64,000 nt of DNA from Pagrus major (taxonomy: Eukaryota > Chordata > Actinopteri > Spariformes > Sparidae): NCBI RefSeq assembly GCF_040436345.1, contig NC_133230.1, positions 13,030,197 through 13,094,196 of the forward strand. Reading direction: 5' to 3'. The notes under the pieces are model-generated. The model searched no databases and was not told the origin of the DNA. It worked only from the letters and a program-made list of their open reading frames with translations. A program made the position numbers and the translations under genes. Positions 29,842 through 43,837 of the stretch are shown piece after piece (position 1 is the first letter of the stretch; the number at the start of each line of letters is the position of its first letter).

Positions 29842-32800
29842 TCAGTCGTCGTTGTTGCAGTCTGTACACAGGATCTGGTCGCGGTCGGGGAAGAAGCCGG
29901 AGCCCACCAGCGACACGGAGCAGCGCGAACACTTGAAGCACGGCTGGTGCCACTGCCGCTCCTCAAAAGAGACGTACTTCCCATCTCCAAACCCTGAGAG
30001 ACACAAACACAACACATGAGCAACTAATGAAGGAATGTTTTACTAGAGGCGGAAAATAAAAGTTAATAACGGCCTCAAAAACACTGCGGAAATGACACAA
30101 ATGAATTCAAGATAACATCAGCAGCTGGCAGAAACTAAAAGAAAACACTGCCAGCTCCGTCGACCTGCTGGTATTCATGTTCATAGCTGTGGTGAAAAAA
30201 AGCATTTAATTCAAAATCTCATTTAACTGTGAAGTTTCTTTAAAAAACATCAGATAAGGAAGTTTTTATCTGTTTTCAGCATCTTTTAAATGAAGTGTTT
30301 GTTTTTTCAACCCTGAGCAAACTCTTTCAGGATGGTTGTCATTTGTGTTGCCAGGTTGGAGCTACACACTCGTCAGAACGGCAATAATTCATGTTTTCAT
30401 AATGACAATGTATTAAATTAAATGTCTTTGTGTGAAAGGGATCGCTCGCTGATGAACCAACAGAGAATTATGACCTGAATCGGCAGTTTAACAGCAAATT
30501 TAAGTGAATTTTTTAGCCGTCCAGCTTTTTGCTCTCTCTTCCACAGACCAAGCAGTTCTGACCATTTTAGTGTATTTCTGTCCTTTTTCCTCAGTTGGTG
30601 TTTTCTTTTCTTTTGAAAATGGTGGTCTGGTGGTTCTGTTTCTGGAGGCTTTGTTTGTTAATTTTGTTTATGTGTCTTTTCTTAGTTTAGAAAGGGAAGT
30701 TCTGGTTGTGGCTGGCCCCAGACTTCCCTTGTCTTTTTTGTTTTTTTCCATTTTGGCCTCCAGACTCTCATAGTTTTGGTTAATTGTGGTATTGTTTGGA
30801 GGCAACTGTGTGTTTTGTTCCGGCTGTAACACTGCTGGAAGAAAGTGGAGCATTTAACAGCTAAAGAGCCGGAGCTCAGGAGGTGGTGGAGACCAAAAAC
30901 AGAGCTAAAAGAGTGTAAATATTGGATTTTCATTTATCAGATGATGATTAAAAAATGCTTGTTCACTTCAAAGCAGTTAACTGGCGAAACCCAACTATAC
31001 GTGGCTTTTATTGTGAAGGGATCTCTTTTGACAATAGGAGCCAACTACACAACACAGGATATATGCAAACCCCACAGGAAGGATCAGGGCCAAGATTTAA
31101 AAACCGGAGTCAACTGACTGCCGACACCTCGTCTGTTGGAGATAATTGTTTTGGCATTTAACTGATAGTAGATAGACAAGAACGACAGGAATCAACGGGA
31201 GACGATAAACAACAGAGAATCCCAAACAAGACTGAACCAGGGCTTTACTGTTCACCAACAGACATCAGCTCTGGAGAATTCACTCGGCGGCTGTGTTCAC
31301 GTCACTGACCTGTGATGGCCGTGTTGCAGCCGGCACACTTTTTGGCGTACAGGCTGCTGAAACACTTGACGCAGTACGGACTGTCTCCCTGCGAGGTGAA
31401 GGGTTGACCAGCCAGAGGAGCTTTGCAGCCCGTGCAGACAAAACACTCCTTGTGCCACACCTCGTCCTTGTAGGTCACCCCTCCTTTAGTCAGAGCCTGC
31501 AGGACACAAATACAAACACATATAAGCGGTTACATTTTGTGTAATGCCTGGTTTTTACTGCTGACGGCATGGCTTTTTCTATTGACTTTCAGATTTTCTA
31601 CCATATTTATCCTATAATCTGACTATAATCTCCTGGATGTTAAAATAACATGTTAAATGGTGTTAACATGACATGTATGTTGATGAGAAAATCTCTCTCT
31701 CTCTCTCTATGCTATCTACTGAGTGCCATTTTATTTTTTCAAATATGTTTTCATTGATTTATGTTTATTTTTTATATTTTCTACTGGGCTCCACTGTAAC
31801 AAATGATGTCCTGTCCTTGCACATTCTTCGATTTGCTTTTCTTTCTCTATTTTTTACTGCTTTTATCGTGGATGATGACGCTTAACTTGACACTTCATCA
31901 ACTAAATGATCCACTGGAGTAGTCGTCCGCGGATTCAAAATATCGAGAGTAACTGTTGGTTGCAGACCCTCGTGCTGTATGTGAGGCCTGGTTCACCTTT
32001 TTGCAGTGGCTGCACTGAGGAGCGACCCTGCCCTCGTAGCACGGCACACAGTAGTAGTTGTTTTTGTCTGGGATGAAGGCCTCGGCACCGATCGGCTTCT
32101 CACAGCCGTGACAAGTAAAACAGTCCTCGTGCCACGCGGCACCGTCGTACTCCAACATCTTCGATCCTGCCAGAGAAGAAGAAAGTGTTTGTGATTGTTT
32201 GTTTGTTGATGTCTTCTCTGACATTTAAAGAACCGTGTGTCACTTCCTTTGATCTCTGCCCTACTGTGCCGTAACTACAAGCCGCAAAGAAATCTGATAG
32301 CGTTCACACGCACACCGAGAAGACCAAAAAGTGATGATTCAGTCCGACAGCTCAACCTGTTCTTACACAGCCCTCCTGGAGTATACAATTACGTCAGCTT
32401 ATCTTGCATCTAAACAATCTGACAAGCCGCAACAAAGCTGACATACACATGGCTGCACAGCATCCTAAAAAAAACAACCTTTTCTCAGAAACACACGCTT
32501 CACTTCAGAGGTTTATAAAATCTAGGAGCCGGTTATGCTCGTGAATCGGACATCAGATCCTTTAATCACTGTTCTTGTTTTACGACTTTTGGGGCCTGAA
32601 ACGCAGCCCGGAGGCATGACGGTGTTTTGAACTTGAACTCTAGGACGGAGGAGCTGCGTTTAAAGGCTGAACAGAAACTGAAGAGAAACGACTGCTCGGT
32701 TCAGAAAAGAACTGGTGAGTTATAGTATCCCACACTACCCACAGGCCCGGGTAATTTTCAGTCATCCGACACCGCTGCTGCTCTCGTGATGTCACAGTGC

Positions 32801-34312
32801 CCCAGAGCTTGAAAGCCCTGCTGGGAGATATTTTCAGCAGAGCAAGGAAACAATCATTCTGTCACATCTAAGCTGTCACACCCCGGTTAACAAAACCTCA
32901 TTAGCGTCTTTATCCCTGCAAAGGACAGGGTGTGAACTTTTTCAGTGATTGCTCAAGAATTTGTCCTCGAGGAGCTCCGTGAACTCGGTGTTGGAGGGTA
33001 AAAAAAAAAAAAAGTTGTCGCTACCTGGCATGACTATCTTGTCGCAGGCGGCGCACTTGGAGGAGAACTCGTTGCAGTAGCAGTCGCTGCACACCAGAGC
33101 GTCGCCCTGGCTGGTGAAGGGCTCGTCCGCCAGAGAGCGGTCGCAGCGGAAACAGCGAAAACAGTGCGAGTGGTAATGTCTGTTCTCGTAGAAGAGCTCC
33201 TGGAGGAAGAGGAGAGGGTCAGAGTGAGCGTTGTGAAAGCAGTCACGCTTAAAAAATGGTGCTGTGATAACAACTGACAAGGTATTTCATAGAAACATAA
33301 CCAAAAACCATGCGACGCTGTGCTTGTGTGTGTCTCAAAGCTCAGCTAAAATACTCGACTTGTTCCTTTGAGATGTGTGATATTAAGAAAAATATCAAAT
33401 AATGCCACCTTTATCCTGTAACAGTGAATAATACAGGAACTCCCCGAACAATAAGTTAATAAAAACACTTGATGTTATCGTTCCTTGCAGGGAGTTTCTC
33501 TATTTTCAGCCCCCCATCTGCTCGGAGGTCAGAGGTCACGGTCGACCACAGGATTCAGTTTCCTGCACAGGGACACTTAAGAGTTTTGGATGTTTGGCGA
33601 CACGGAGGGTCTAAACTCAAAGTTTCCTACTTGCCGCGACACCCTGCTGTCCTCCAAACAAAGTTCTTGTTCTGTCCTTTCCTTCATCGTTATTTTCTTA
33701 ATAAATCAGAATAACCCACTTTGCGATTTTTCTTTTTCGAACAGCTGCTTGTGTTCCAGTTCATCTGCAGTTCAGGCGAGCTCTGTGATAAATGGCTCCA
33801 TTGAAACCGTGGGGTGAAAAACTTACATTTGAGGCGTGGGGTTTCACGTTAAAAGAAACAAGTAAACCGAGGGGCTGAGAAGGATGAAGGATGGATGTTG
33901 TTATGTCTTGTGCGGAGGAGGGACGGCCAAAGCAAGCAGGAGCGTAATTTACAGCCGGTCCCTCACAGGGAGGCCATAATTCACTGCGTCTGTGGGTGTT
34001 TCCTTCACTACAGTGTTTTTAATTTTTAACTAACTACAGCTTTTAGGAAACTTAGAGGGGATTACGGATAATTTGATGTTCCTTAAGCGGAGTTATGTTT
34101 TCCAGGAATTCCAGCTGGTTTGTGAAAGGAGCTCCTCCCGTACGAGTCGAGCTCACCTTGGCATTATGACCGATGATTTCTTTACATTCCTGGCAGGTGT
34201 TGGCGTACAGGCGGTCGTAGCAGGGGATGCAGTGAGGCTTTTCCTCCACCTGGATGTATTTGCGTCCGCTCAGGGACTCCTTGCAGTTTTTGCAGTCGAA
34301 CTGGTCACTCAT
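29842..34312 (-). CDS. fhl3: Four and a half LIM domains protein 3
   Basis: Five coding exons on the minus strand: 34312-34157, 33199-33025, 32166-31997, 31496-31310 and 29993-29842. They total 840 bases, or 279 residues plus stop; human FHL3 has 280. The N-terminal half-LIM (MSDQFDCKNCKESL, zinc-binding Cys pairs) is followed by four complete LIM domains whose Cys/His ligands are visible, for example HCFRCFRCDRSLADEPFT, WHEDCFTCHGCEKPIG, WHKECFVCTGCKAPLAG and WHQPCFKCSRCSVSLVG. The protein ends in DCNNDD. SLADEPFT in LIM1 and KIVMPGS match FHL3 better than FHL1 or FHL2 as remembered. FHL proteins are cofactor scaffolds in nucleus and focal adhesions; FHL3 is enriched in muscle. Human FHL3 shares 1p34.3 with MEAF6 and RRAGC, which supports the call. 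An acceptor lies at 34335, 23 bases before the ATG, so the leader starts in an upstream exon. Which teleost duplicate (a or b) this is was not decided. Confidence 0.93.
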
Positions 34313-37194
34313 GATGTCTTCCTCTGGCCGACCTCCTGCAAAAACAGAGGATTCACAGGCACCGTTTAGCGTTCGCTATCAGCAAGAAGACAGCGCAGGA
34401 AGGAGGAGGAGAAGGAGGGAGATTAGCAAGACAGGGAGAGAAAGCAGGATGACGGGAGGCTGACAAGTTGTAGATATACAGCTGGGAAATAAATACCAAC
34501 AGAGAGACAAAAATGGGAGGACAAAAAAACATTTTAGGACACTTTACAGGATACGTTACAACTAAAAAACACACTGAAAACACAGAGTACCAGACCTCGA
34601 ATCAAACATTAAGAGCTGTAAAAAGAGTTCAGAGGAACTTCTTGAACGCAGATCCTTCCAGGCACGGATGTGTTTGGGAGTTTCAAATACAGTCCAGGTT
34701 CACTGCTTATTCCTGGAGAGTGGGAACAGGAGGTTTGTCGTCAGAGGAACGGAGGTCGTGGGAGGGAGTGTGGCAGCGAAGAGGAGCTGGTTATGGAGGG
34801 CTTTGTGAGTTAAGACAAACAACCTGATTCCTGGAAATTTATGTAAAATCATCCTAAAACGCTTGTCCCAAGTCTTGCCCAAAGCAAATTCAAAGCAGGC
34901 ATTGGTTTGGGCGCTTTTCAAAGCTTTCTAAGCTGATTTTTTTCCCACAAGCTGTCAGAAGCTCTTGAAGGAGGAGTTTGAACACACTGAATTATTTATT
35001 TATTTATTTTGCTTAAATATTTTCATGCAAAAATGCTGTAACAGATGACCTGCAACTGCCCCTATTAGCTGGAGAACACAGTGGGTCCACATCATATAGT
35101 CGTCTATGGTCCAAGTTCAAATTGAATAACAGTATCATTCAAAATGAACTCCTAACACTTTTAGGAAATATCCAGGCACCTGGCAAAAAAAAATGCCATT
35201 TTGTGACCTCAATGACCACGTTTAAGAGTTACAGGAGCAAAAACTCATTATAGTTCCTTATTTCCTTGTTTACAATAACTTTGTGCATTTAAAATAGTAA
35301 AAAAAGAAAAAGTGATTAGGTGGAAAAACAGCTTATTCAAAGTACAAAACTACATAAACTTGAATAATTTCTAAAGTTTATGGCTTTAAAACTGTAATAA
35401 ACTATATATTACAGGATTTGAAATCTCATTGGCTACATGATGCATCAATCATCCGGAGGCTGGCGTGTAAGTGAATCAGGAGCGAGGAGAAAGAAGTGCG
35501 TCACTGGTCTATATGATCACTCATTGGCTGTTGTGGGCTCTAGGGCGGGCTTAGGAGCTCCTCTCTGCGAATCTGAGTACACTTTGTGTGCGTTGATACA
35601 GTTAGCAGGTGTTATTTGGTGGAAATAGACTTGAGACAAAGTCGAGTACCATCTAGTTCGATTATAGTCCAGAAAATGCAGACATCTCTACAGCTCGACA
35701 ACTCACACCAAAACAATCCAGATGGATAAATCGCACTACAGGTAAAAGAGGAAACGTGGATTTTTGATCTGAGAGGAGAAGGAGGTTGTTGGTGAAACTG
35801 CCCCACAGAATAATTTACAATCCTTCTTAGAATAACTTTCAACATGTAAGAAACGGAGACTGTTGACTTAAAGACATCGGGCTGCAGTTGACGGTTAAAT
35901 ATTGTTCAAAATGTTTCTCATCCAGAAAGTTTTCCCTGGCAGCAGAGAAAGGGCTGAGTGAACACTTTGACTCAAGAGTTATAGTCCCGTTGATGTAACT
36001 GCTTCTCCTGTTTCATCATCACTCACTAATAAGTGAAAGCTCGTCCCTCCCCTCCTCCTCATTCTTGTACCAAACCCCCCGCGGCGGTTTGGCATTGAGA
36101 AAGAGCAACGAAACAATATTAATTGTTGGGGAGCTGAAGTGAACACTGTTCTCTGTTTCAAAGGCTCTCAGGGGCTTTTCATCTGCGTTTGGCTCGAGTT
36201 TCTTCCTTTTGTGCACAGCTTTCTCTTAAAGGCATAACTTTCCCTTGTTATCAGTGACCAACATCAAGATGTTTTATTGCTGCAACGTTTTTCTTTTTTT
36301 TTTTTTTCCTACGACAGCTGTGAACGTTTCACAGGGATGATTATATCTGGCTCAGAATATTACATAATCCTCTCCCAAAGTCACCTTTAGCCCAAACATC
36401 AAGCAGTTTACAGGTTTTACTTGTATTTGATCAAATAAAACTGGCCTTTTGTTTCAGAGAACAACAGAAACAACATCTCCCAGGACACTTTTTAAATCAG
36501 CAGGATTTCCTCTGAAAGCTGGAGCGTATACTTTCTCATAAAAAATCTTTTAATCTTTCAAATCTCAGTTGCCTCGTTACGGAGCTTTTTATGTCTTGGC
36601 TGGCTGCACGACACTAAACACAATCCCACTGGGGAAATTGGGTTTGCTCTCTCTAAATTAGTTCCATATTAATTCAAAGCGTATCTTTGTCATCTGTTAT
36701 CATATCGACTGTGAAGATGAATATTTATGTCTTAGCTCATCAGTGACCCAACCAGTCTCGGGATAGATTTGGTTTTGGTTGTTTTAGCTGAAGATGTAGC
36801 GTGTAATCGAAAGCTACACGTCAGCAAGCAAGACATGAGAATGAGAAAACAACAGGGTGCTAAATAACAAGACAAGACATGGTTTTGTCATAAGATGTAC
36901 ATTTATAAAGTTTGTTTATATGACAACAGCAGTTATATCTCAGTGTTTATTTACTGAAATATAATCATTGTTTATTGGTGCTTCAGTCATTGAACGAGTC
37001 AGACAGGCCTGTTTTTGACTGATGGTTAAGCTGATGACAGACATCGCCTCTTTCAAATTTATGTTATGAAGTCTGATCTGACGATTCAAAATGACAAATA
37101 TCACCGCTGTAACATGACTATCGCAGCGTACCAGAAACAGATATAGCGGACCTTTTTCGGACGTTCTCAGCTTGGTTAGGTTTAGGAAAACATA

Positions 37195-37830
37195 CAGGTT
37201 TGTGTTAAAATAAACCTACATGACCTTCATACTGGACCCAAACAGCTGACCTGTTCGCTCGACCCGACCATCCATCCCCGACCTCCTACCTCTGTCGACT
37301 TTCTCACTCTTTTACTGCTCCGCCTGACTTCCTCCTTTACAGTCGTAATAATTACTACAGCCACCAGAGGGCCCCGCCTAACAAGAAACACAAATATAGG
37401 TTGAAATAAGCTCCTTTCGCAGTCGAACTATATGGTCGCTTTTCTGATGAGGACGGCCTGTTTTGTTTGTACCCTCTCCCTTTTTTAAGAGTCACTTTTG
37501 TTTTCTTTTATTTTGTTAATTGTTCTTTAATTAGTTATTGTAATATATTGACTTATATTGCATGCTGCTGTTTATATTGTAGAAAACCTAATTAAAAAGT
37601 TCTGTTCAAGTTCATTCAGCCCTCGACTGTGAAAGCAGCTCATTACTTCCCATATTTATGTTTCTTAGACGAGGACCTCTAGTGGCCATAGTAATTTTTA
37701 CAGCGGCAAAGGAGGAAGTCAGGTTACATTGTATAAAGACGACAAAGTCCACATAGGGAGGAGGTCGCGGATGGATGATTGAGTTAAACAAACACAGGAC
37801 TTTAATCTAGGAGATTACCGTTTGTGATTT
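37195..37830. repeat. Inverted pair of a diverged interspersed repeat
   Basis: The left arm at about 37,265-37,410 (ATCCATCC-CGACCTCCT, TGACTTCCTCCTTT, AATTACTA and GCCACCAGAGG in order) recurs inverted at about 37,640-37,780 (CCTCTAGTGGCC, TAATTTTTA, AAAGGAGGAAGTCA, AGGAGGTCGCGGATGGATGA). The left flank (TTAGGTTTAGGAAAACATACAGG) is also typical of a fish repeat. It is probably one element with inverted arms. Confidence 0.6.
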
Positions 37831-38974
37831 ATTACCAACGCAAGTTGACCCACCTGTGAGCAAACAATGAAAGTCCAGTACACCAGATTTAAGTTTGAGT
37901 ATCGTGTTGGGTTTATCGCAGATCTGTCGACAGCCAGTGGTTGTTTAAATGTACTGACTCATCAGCAGCCTCTTAAAAAACGACCTGATGCATCTCAAGA
38001 GCCTTATCCTAAATAAACGATGTGATTAATAGTTTGATGAGCAGAGGAAGAACAGGTGGAAATAAAGCCGGGGCACACAGACAATAACATCATCCAGGCC
38101 ATTATGACTGAGCACAGCGAGGCATTAGCAGGCTATGTGACCCCATGTTCTGCAGCAGCGAAGGGAAATGAGCGAGGAAATGAAGTGTGGGAGGTTAAAA
38201 TACCCTCCTGCTGAACAGTTAAGACAAAGCAGGCCGGGGCTCACAGAGATATACACAGAGTGGATGAAGATCGTGGATAAGACTCCAGAGTTTGCTGTAT
38301 GTTCATGCTCAGGATCACAACGTCTGGAACATTTACAAAGGCAGACACTGAAGTATTTCACTTGGAAACAGTCATTGTTTATAATTTTTTCCACCCTATT
38401 TTGGGCACAGAGTGGCTTTGACATGTTTCTACAATGTCAGAAAAGAGGAGGTGGGTTCAACAAAGTGCAGCTGAGAAAACGTTCAGCCTCCCTGAGAGAT
38501 CGAGGGAATAGATTCACATTCAGCCGCTCCTTTTAGACCTTTCTGTCACGCTTTAGGTCGTCACTGGACTCTGACCGATCACAGAGTTTGCTACATCCCA
38601 TGGCTAATTCTGCCGGAGATGATCGAAATATCAACAACAAACACGCTTAAAACAGGAAAGTAACGAAACGATTTAACTACGTAGCCGACTCAACCACCGA
38701 TCGCACCAAAATCAAGAAATAAATGATAAAATAAATAAATCTGAGCAGCTCAACAACATCAGGCAGGCGTGATATGACGCCGTGTGGAGGATGGAACAAG
38801 ACAGCGTCGCATACGGCAGGTAACAGAGACCCGTCTGGTGGAATAAAGGGGTAATTTGCATTGTTTGACCTCATTTTACCTTGTTGTGTCATGGAAGGGC
38901 AAAAAAGGAGAAGCTAGATGACCGAGCAGAAAGACAAACGTCAGGGAAACGGAGACACAAATGAAAAAGGAAGT

Positions 38975-39232
38975 AGTCCGGAAGCCCGGAGACGTTATTT
39001 ACACCCTCGATGCACAGTTGAAGGGGTTTGTGCTAACGCTTTTAGCTTAGCAGCTACAGTGAAGTAGATGTAGAAGGGTCTTTTCAAATCAGTTTGGGAA
39101 ACTCGTGGCTTCTGTAGACTTTAATTACGCCACTAACGTTTTAAAACAAGTCACCATCTACTTCAGTAGTTTAGGAGAATGCTGTAATGCTGTTTTGCTG
39201 TGAAGGGCGAGTAGATGACGACTGAATTGTCA
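38975..39232. mobile_element. Partial, diverged copy of the ppt1-intron-8 MITE
   Basis: Shares GACGTTATTTACACCC-like sequence, TCTTTTCAAATCA(G/C)TTTGGGA, GGCTTCTG(T/G)AGACTT and the end GAGTAGATGACGACTGAATT with the element at 62,819-63,240, in the same orientation. The left end is missing. Confidence 0.6.
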
Positions 39233-41746
39233 TCTTCAAGTTACATTTAAAATAATACCTTTACAATTAGTTATTAATTAATTAAATGCTTTATTTCTCT
39301 TCCTGTGACCCTTGGGGCCTCTCGTCGCTGTGGTTTGTTAAGAAGCTGGTAACAGTCAGAAGAAGGTCTTAGCGCTGCAGAAAGCTTTCAGTTTCACAGG
39401 TACAGCTCTTCATGCTTTGTAACCTCCAAGTATCTGCATCTGGTCTGTCGAGGAGTCGTCTTTGAAAAGAGCAGTTTACATTCCTGGCGTCTGACTGCGA
39501 TCAAACATTTTGTGTCGAATAACCAATGATGCAGCAATTTCAGATAAACATAAAAAAAGAATAAACACAGTCTGCTCTCAGTCACGTCCTGAAACTCCCT
39601 CTCCTCCCTGTCCTCCTCCTCCACGGCTCTTGTTTGGAGACTTCTTCTCCATGTTAGCACGACCGCTGAGGACATCCCTCATGCTTGCACATCCCTCCCT
39701 GCAGATAACGGCACCGCTTCCTCTTCAAGGGCATCGAGCCGGGTCAACAAAACAAGGCGGAAAAACCAAACTGACACGAGAAACATCACATCCTACGTCT
39801 GTTTTCTGTCAGATTTGCTGTGGAAATCGGCCCAACTTCCCTCCTAAAACGTCTGAAGAGGTTCGGGGGTTTCTATTCTCGTCCATCCAACGTCTGCGAT
39901 GAATGCGGTGATAGAACAATGGTTTTCCTTCCGGACATAGTCTGCAGGTTTTCAGCTTTATGTTTCTCTTCCTGAGCCGAAACATCTGCGAGCACAGCCT
40001 GTGGTCTCCAGCTGTTTGTCTGTCATCAAATCCAATTCCAGGAGGGAATTCTTGCGGGACCGGTGCCAGAACACAACAGCGTCTAATTAAACTCCATCAT
40101 TGTTGGAACCAATATTTTATGGTTCCTATAGGACGGTCCATTATAGCTTTTATAGTCAGCGATACAAGAGGCCAGTATGGTAAGACTCTCGAGGGAGAGA
40201 AGTAAATATATAAAAACAATTTGTTATGTTTATATTTTTTGATAGTTATGCCGCTAAATGTATCAAAAAATTTATCAAACCCAAAGATCGGTGGTGAGGT
40301 TGTTTAATTTGGTCGCATGTCGTTACGACGTCCAAGGAAACATCAGATGATTCGTTAGAAAGTGAAGAAGGAAGTCAGTCAGTCATCTGTCGAATATATT
40401 TTCATCGGCAATGGCAATAACTCCCATGATCCCACGCTACCTCACAACGTCATCAAACTACGCTTCTTGTTTTCATTGTTTTGATTGAGAGACCCTAGAA
40501 AACATGGCCTCCAGTGCATTTAAGGCCCCGAATCCAAGATGTCTCAACTTTTCAGAAAGACGCTGGTGACATCACCGCCACTTTCTTCTTTCTCCTGGCC
40601 CAGGTGATAATATTCACCGTATGTTTGTCTCCTATGCACCCACATCCTCCTCACTCTGATGTCCTGATGTCAAATAAAAAACAAACGTACACTAAGCCAC
40701 AGAGGGGCGGTGTCGATCATACAGCAGCGGTTGTCAAGATACTGTTGTAAGAGAGACGAGACGCTTGTGAAGCACGGACACTTGCCCTAAGTATGAAGTA
40801 GAGCCAGGAGGCCATTAGCTTAGCATAGCTTAGCATAAAGACTGAAAGCAGGAGAATTGTCTAGTCAAATATCTTACATCTGACTAGAGAAGTTGGAAAT
40901 GGCACTGGCGAAGAGGCGATGAGAGGTGAAGGAGAAGGAAACACGGCGCTAAATGGGTAAAATTTAGGATACTACAGCGTCAGGCTCAAACGGCTCTGTT
41001 TCTCTTCTCCTGCACTGATTCGCTTAGCTGATCAGCCAATCATAAATTTAGCTTCAATGTGCCTGATTGGACGCACCACCAGAATTTAGCTGCATTCAGA
41101 CCACCTGAAGTCAGGTAGATGATCTTTAAAGTGAATTATGTCGGTGCTAAAACTACAATAGTGATTAAATTTCATTATTAAGTTTTCATTAGCTCGTTTA
41201 AATCCCAGGAGCCGTTATTTGCGTCCATACATCTCAGTTTAATGTCACGACTGACTGTCGAGCAGCTGTTCATTTTCACACCGTCCCGTCTGACATTAAT
41301 AGTCTAAGAAACACTGACTCACATGTTGTCAGCGACCTGTTTGAGAGGCGTTCGCGTTACTCTACAGGTGTCCTCTTGGTCCAGATCCAGGAATACTTGT
41401 CACCCCTGTTCTCCTCCTTAATCCAAACAGTCATCCATCCTGTCTAAGTACTCTCTCTCTAGTAACACGGCTGCTGAAACTATTTAAACCCACAATTCAC
41501 CTTGATGAGTGGACACGTTGAATGCCTCGCAGATACACCGTCTGTCCCGGAGACAGATTTACCGGAGTCACTTGGCGCGGAGAGCTTTGAAGCAGCGGCC
41601 AAATGGCAACATGTCTCCCAGGAATCAGCCACCGGGCCTCCTGTCTCATGTCCCTTCATGGCTCGCTGCTGTTGTTTCACTCCTCAACGACCTGACAGTT
41701 TCTTACGACCGGAGCCAGGAACTCTGCGAGCCGTGAGAGCCGCCGC

Positions 41747-41748
<2 letters not shown>

Positions 41749-41781
<33 letters not shown>
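41749..41781. repeat. (CTG)11 trinucleotide repeat
   Basis: Eleven uninterrupted CTG units preceded by a short GCC run. No gene model covers it; on plus it could be read as a Leu, Ala or Cys run, but no exon was recognised. Confidence 0.9.
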
Positions 41782-41782
<1 letters not shown>

Positions 41783-43551
41783 GTGTTAGTGTTTATTTTC
41801 CCAGTGCAGGAATTTAGACTTGTGTCTGAGGTTTACAAACCAGATTATTCCGTGATGAAAACCGCTGTCACACGTAATAAAATCTGCTAGAACAAATATG
41901 TAGGTAAGTGTTAAATCTGTCACGGACACAAAATATCAATTCATGCTTTATAAAACAGACTCAGGGCCTTTTTTGGGGGGGTGACGTAACAGGCACCTGA
42001 ATCTGTTTTAAGAAAGACTTTTTTCATTTTCTCTCTGGTGCTTGAGCTTACAAACACCAATTTCTCATTGACTCCTATGAAAGAACTGAGACTGTAAGTG
42101 AGTAAAAAACAAAAACAGTTGATAACAGCACAATAAAACGTGAACAATGATGCCAGCAAAGTTACTCTAAATTGTCCAAATGTTTGAATTAGTGATCTTT
42201 GGAGGTGTTTGCACGGAGCCAGCCTCGCTGTTAACCCGTGTGTCCAGCCTTCATGCTAAGCTAAGCTAAGCTAATTGCCTCCTGGTTCCTGTTTGGGCAG
42301 TAAAAGTGGCTAACAAAGTGGATTTTTAGGCATGCAGTCCCTTCTCTTTCGCTGGTCTACCCTCATTGAAGAACCCAAAACTGTGTGCGCCTCCACTTGA
42401 AACAAAGTTGGTTTTTAATTACCACCCCACTTTCACCGTTTACTCCCCATGAAATGGATTACGGGTTCCTGAACGGGCCTCTGAAGGCTCAGAACAGGCC
42501 TCATATTGTGCGACTGCTGGGTTGCGTAACCCTGGATTTGAGGAGGTGAATGAGAATATTGACAGCGGGCACAATAACGCCGTGTGGACGAACAACGGAG
42601 GAGCCCTGCAGCCGTGGAGGGAAAGTGACACCCTCATGGTTGCAAAAACTGTTACAGAACAAAAAAAAAAAAAAGAAAGAAAACAAGACGGGTCTCTTAT
42701 GGCTGTCAGATGACTGTGCTGCCTTTCATCCCGCAGTACAAAGACGCTCAATGTGGTGTGGCTTCCTGCAGATCACAAGGCCAATTTCAGCTGCACGCAC
42801 ACAAATCAAAATGAACACACATTGTAGGTTTTGTTGCCGCTGATTAGAGATCTCGTCGGGATGAATCGCTTCTCCCTTTTTACAAACAATGACCGTACTC
42901 TGAGTTTACTGAGTTGGCAGATCTGCGTAAATGTTCGTCCTTATTAGGTTAAGTCAGTGTCAAAGATTGAAATGTTATTCAACAACGAGGCTTCGCTGTG
43001 ATTTATAGTGTCGTTTATTATCTGTTCAGAAACCAGAACATGACCGGTGTTAATGTGACAAATAAACTGACATATTGAGAAGATAGCATGAAGTGTGCAG
43101 GGTGTTTTTTGTAAGGCGAGCTTTAATTTAACCGTAACACGATCAGTATCATTGCATATCAGTGACACACACCCTGTTAACACTCTTACAGCCCGTATCG
43201 TCAGAGAATCAAACACCTTTTTAAAGGCTGAGTACGTGTCTGGGTTTGTTTTATGAGTCTCCAGATGGCTGTTTGTTTATCCAGTCGAACAATGTGGGCC
43301 GCAGCTGCAGTTTCACCTCCACTAAACTGACAAACAGCCAGACGACAAGCAAACAAGTCACCACCGTGACGAAACTTCATCACACAGTGGCAAAGCAGAT
43401 GCAGTAGTTCACAACTTTTGGGGGTCAGGAGCCCCACCAGGGGTCGTGAGATGATTGCTGAGGCACCAAATGAGAAAAGCTTTTGAACTTTTCTCAGATT
43501 TCTGTTTAAATACTTTCTAGTTTTGCTTCTTCTGACCTCTAAAATGCTCGA

Positions 43552-43837
43552 TTTAAAGGTGCACTGTGTAGTTTTGAAGATCTAAACAAGCTGAATAAAC
43601 AAACTGACCTTAAAGAACAACACAGTTTCATTACTTTGTTTACATTTGGCGGACCCTGCCACCTTTCTAGCTTCAAACAGTGTTCTGGGGACCTTATTTT
43701 CCTCTGAGAACAGCTGGTTTATTCAGTTAGAGAACATATACATATATCTGAGTTTGTATTATCACCTTATAAATGTTGTAGATATTAAAATTCTGAGTTT
43801 GAATTTCTTTTCCAAAACTACATAGTGCTCCTTTAAT
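43552..43837. mobile_element. MITE-like element with ~24-bp terminal inverted repeats
   Basis: The left end (TTTAAAGGTGCACTGTGTAG, then TTTTG) and the right end (CAAAACTACATAGTGCTCCT, then TTAA) are inverted copies with few mismatches, 285 bp apart. There is no coding capacity. End-like fragments (TTTTAAAGGTGCA) occur at about 14,354 and 28,156, so it is a family rather than a chance palindrome. Confidence 0.75.

Noticed and set aside
38168-38536. 122-codon plus frame
   Set aside because: Begins MSEEMKCGRL, but no motif is recognised and a frame of similar length lies on the opposite strand. Probably chance in intergenic DNA.
39510-39902. 130-codon plus frame, the longest in the 34-50 kb spacer
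   Set aside because: Pro/Ser-rich with no domain and no donor or acceptor that gives a gene. Considered as a pou3f1 remnant, but no POU or homeobox residues are present.
41502-41789. Poly-alanine frame over the CTG tract
   Set aside because: The run is produced by the repeat; no upstream or downstream exon supports a protein.
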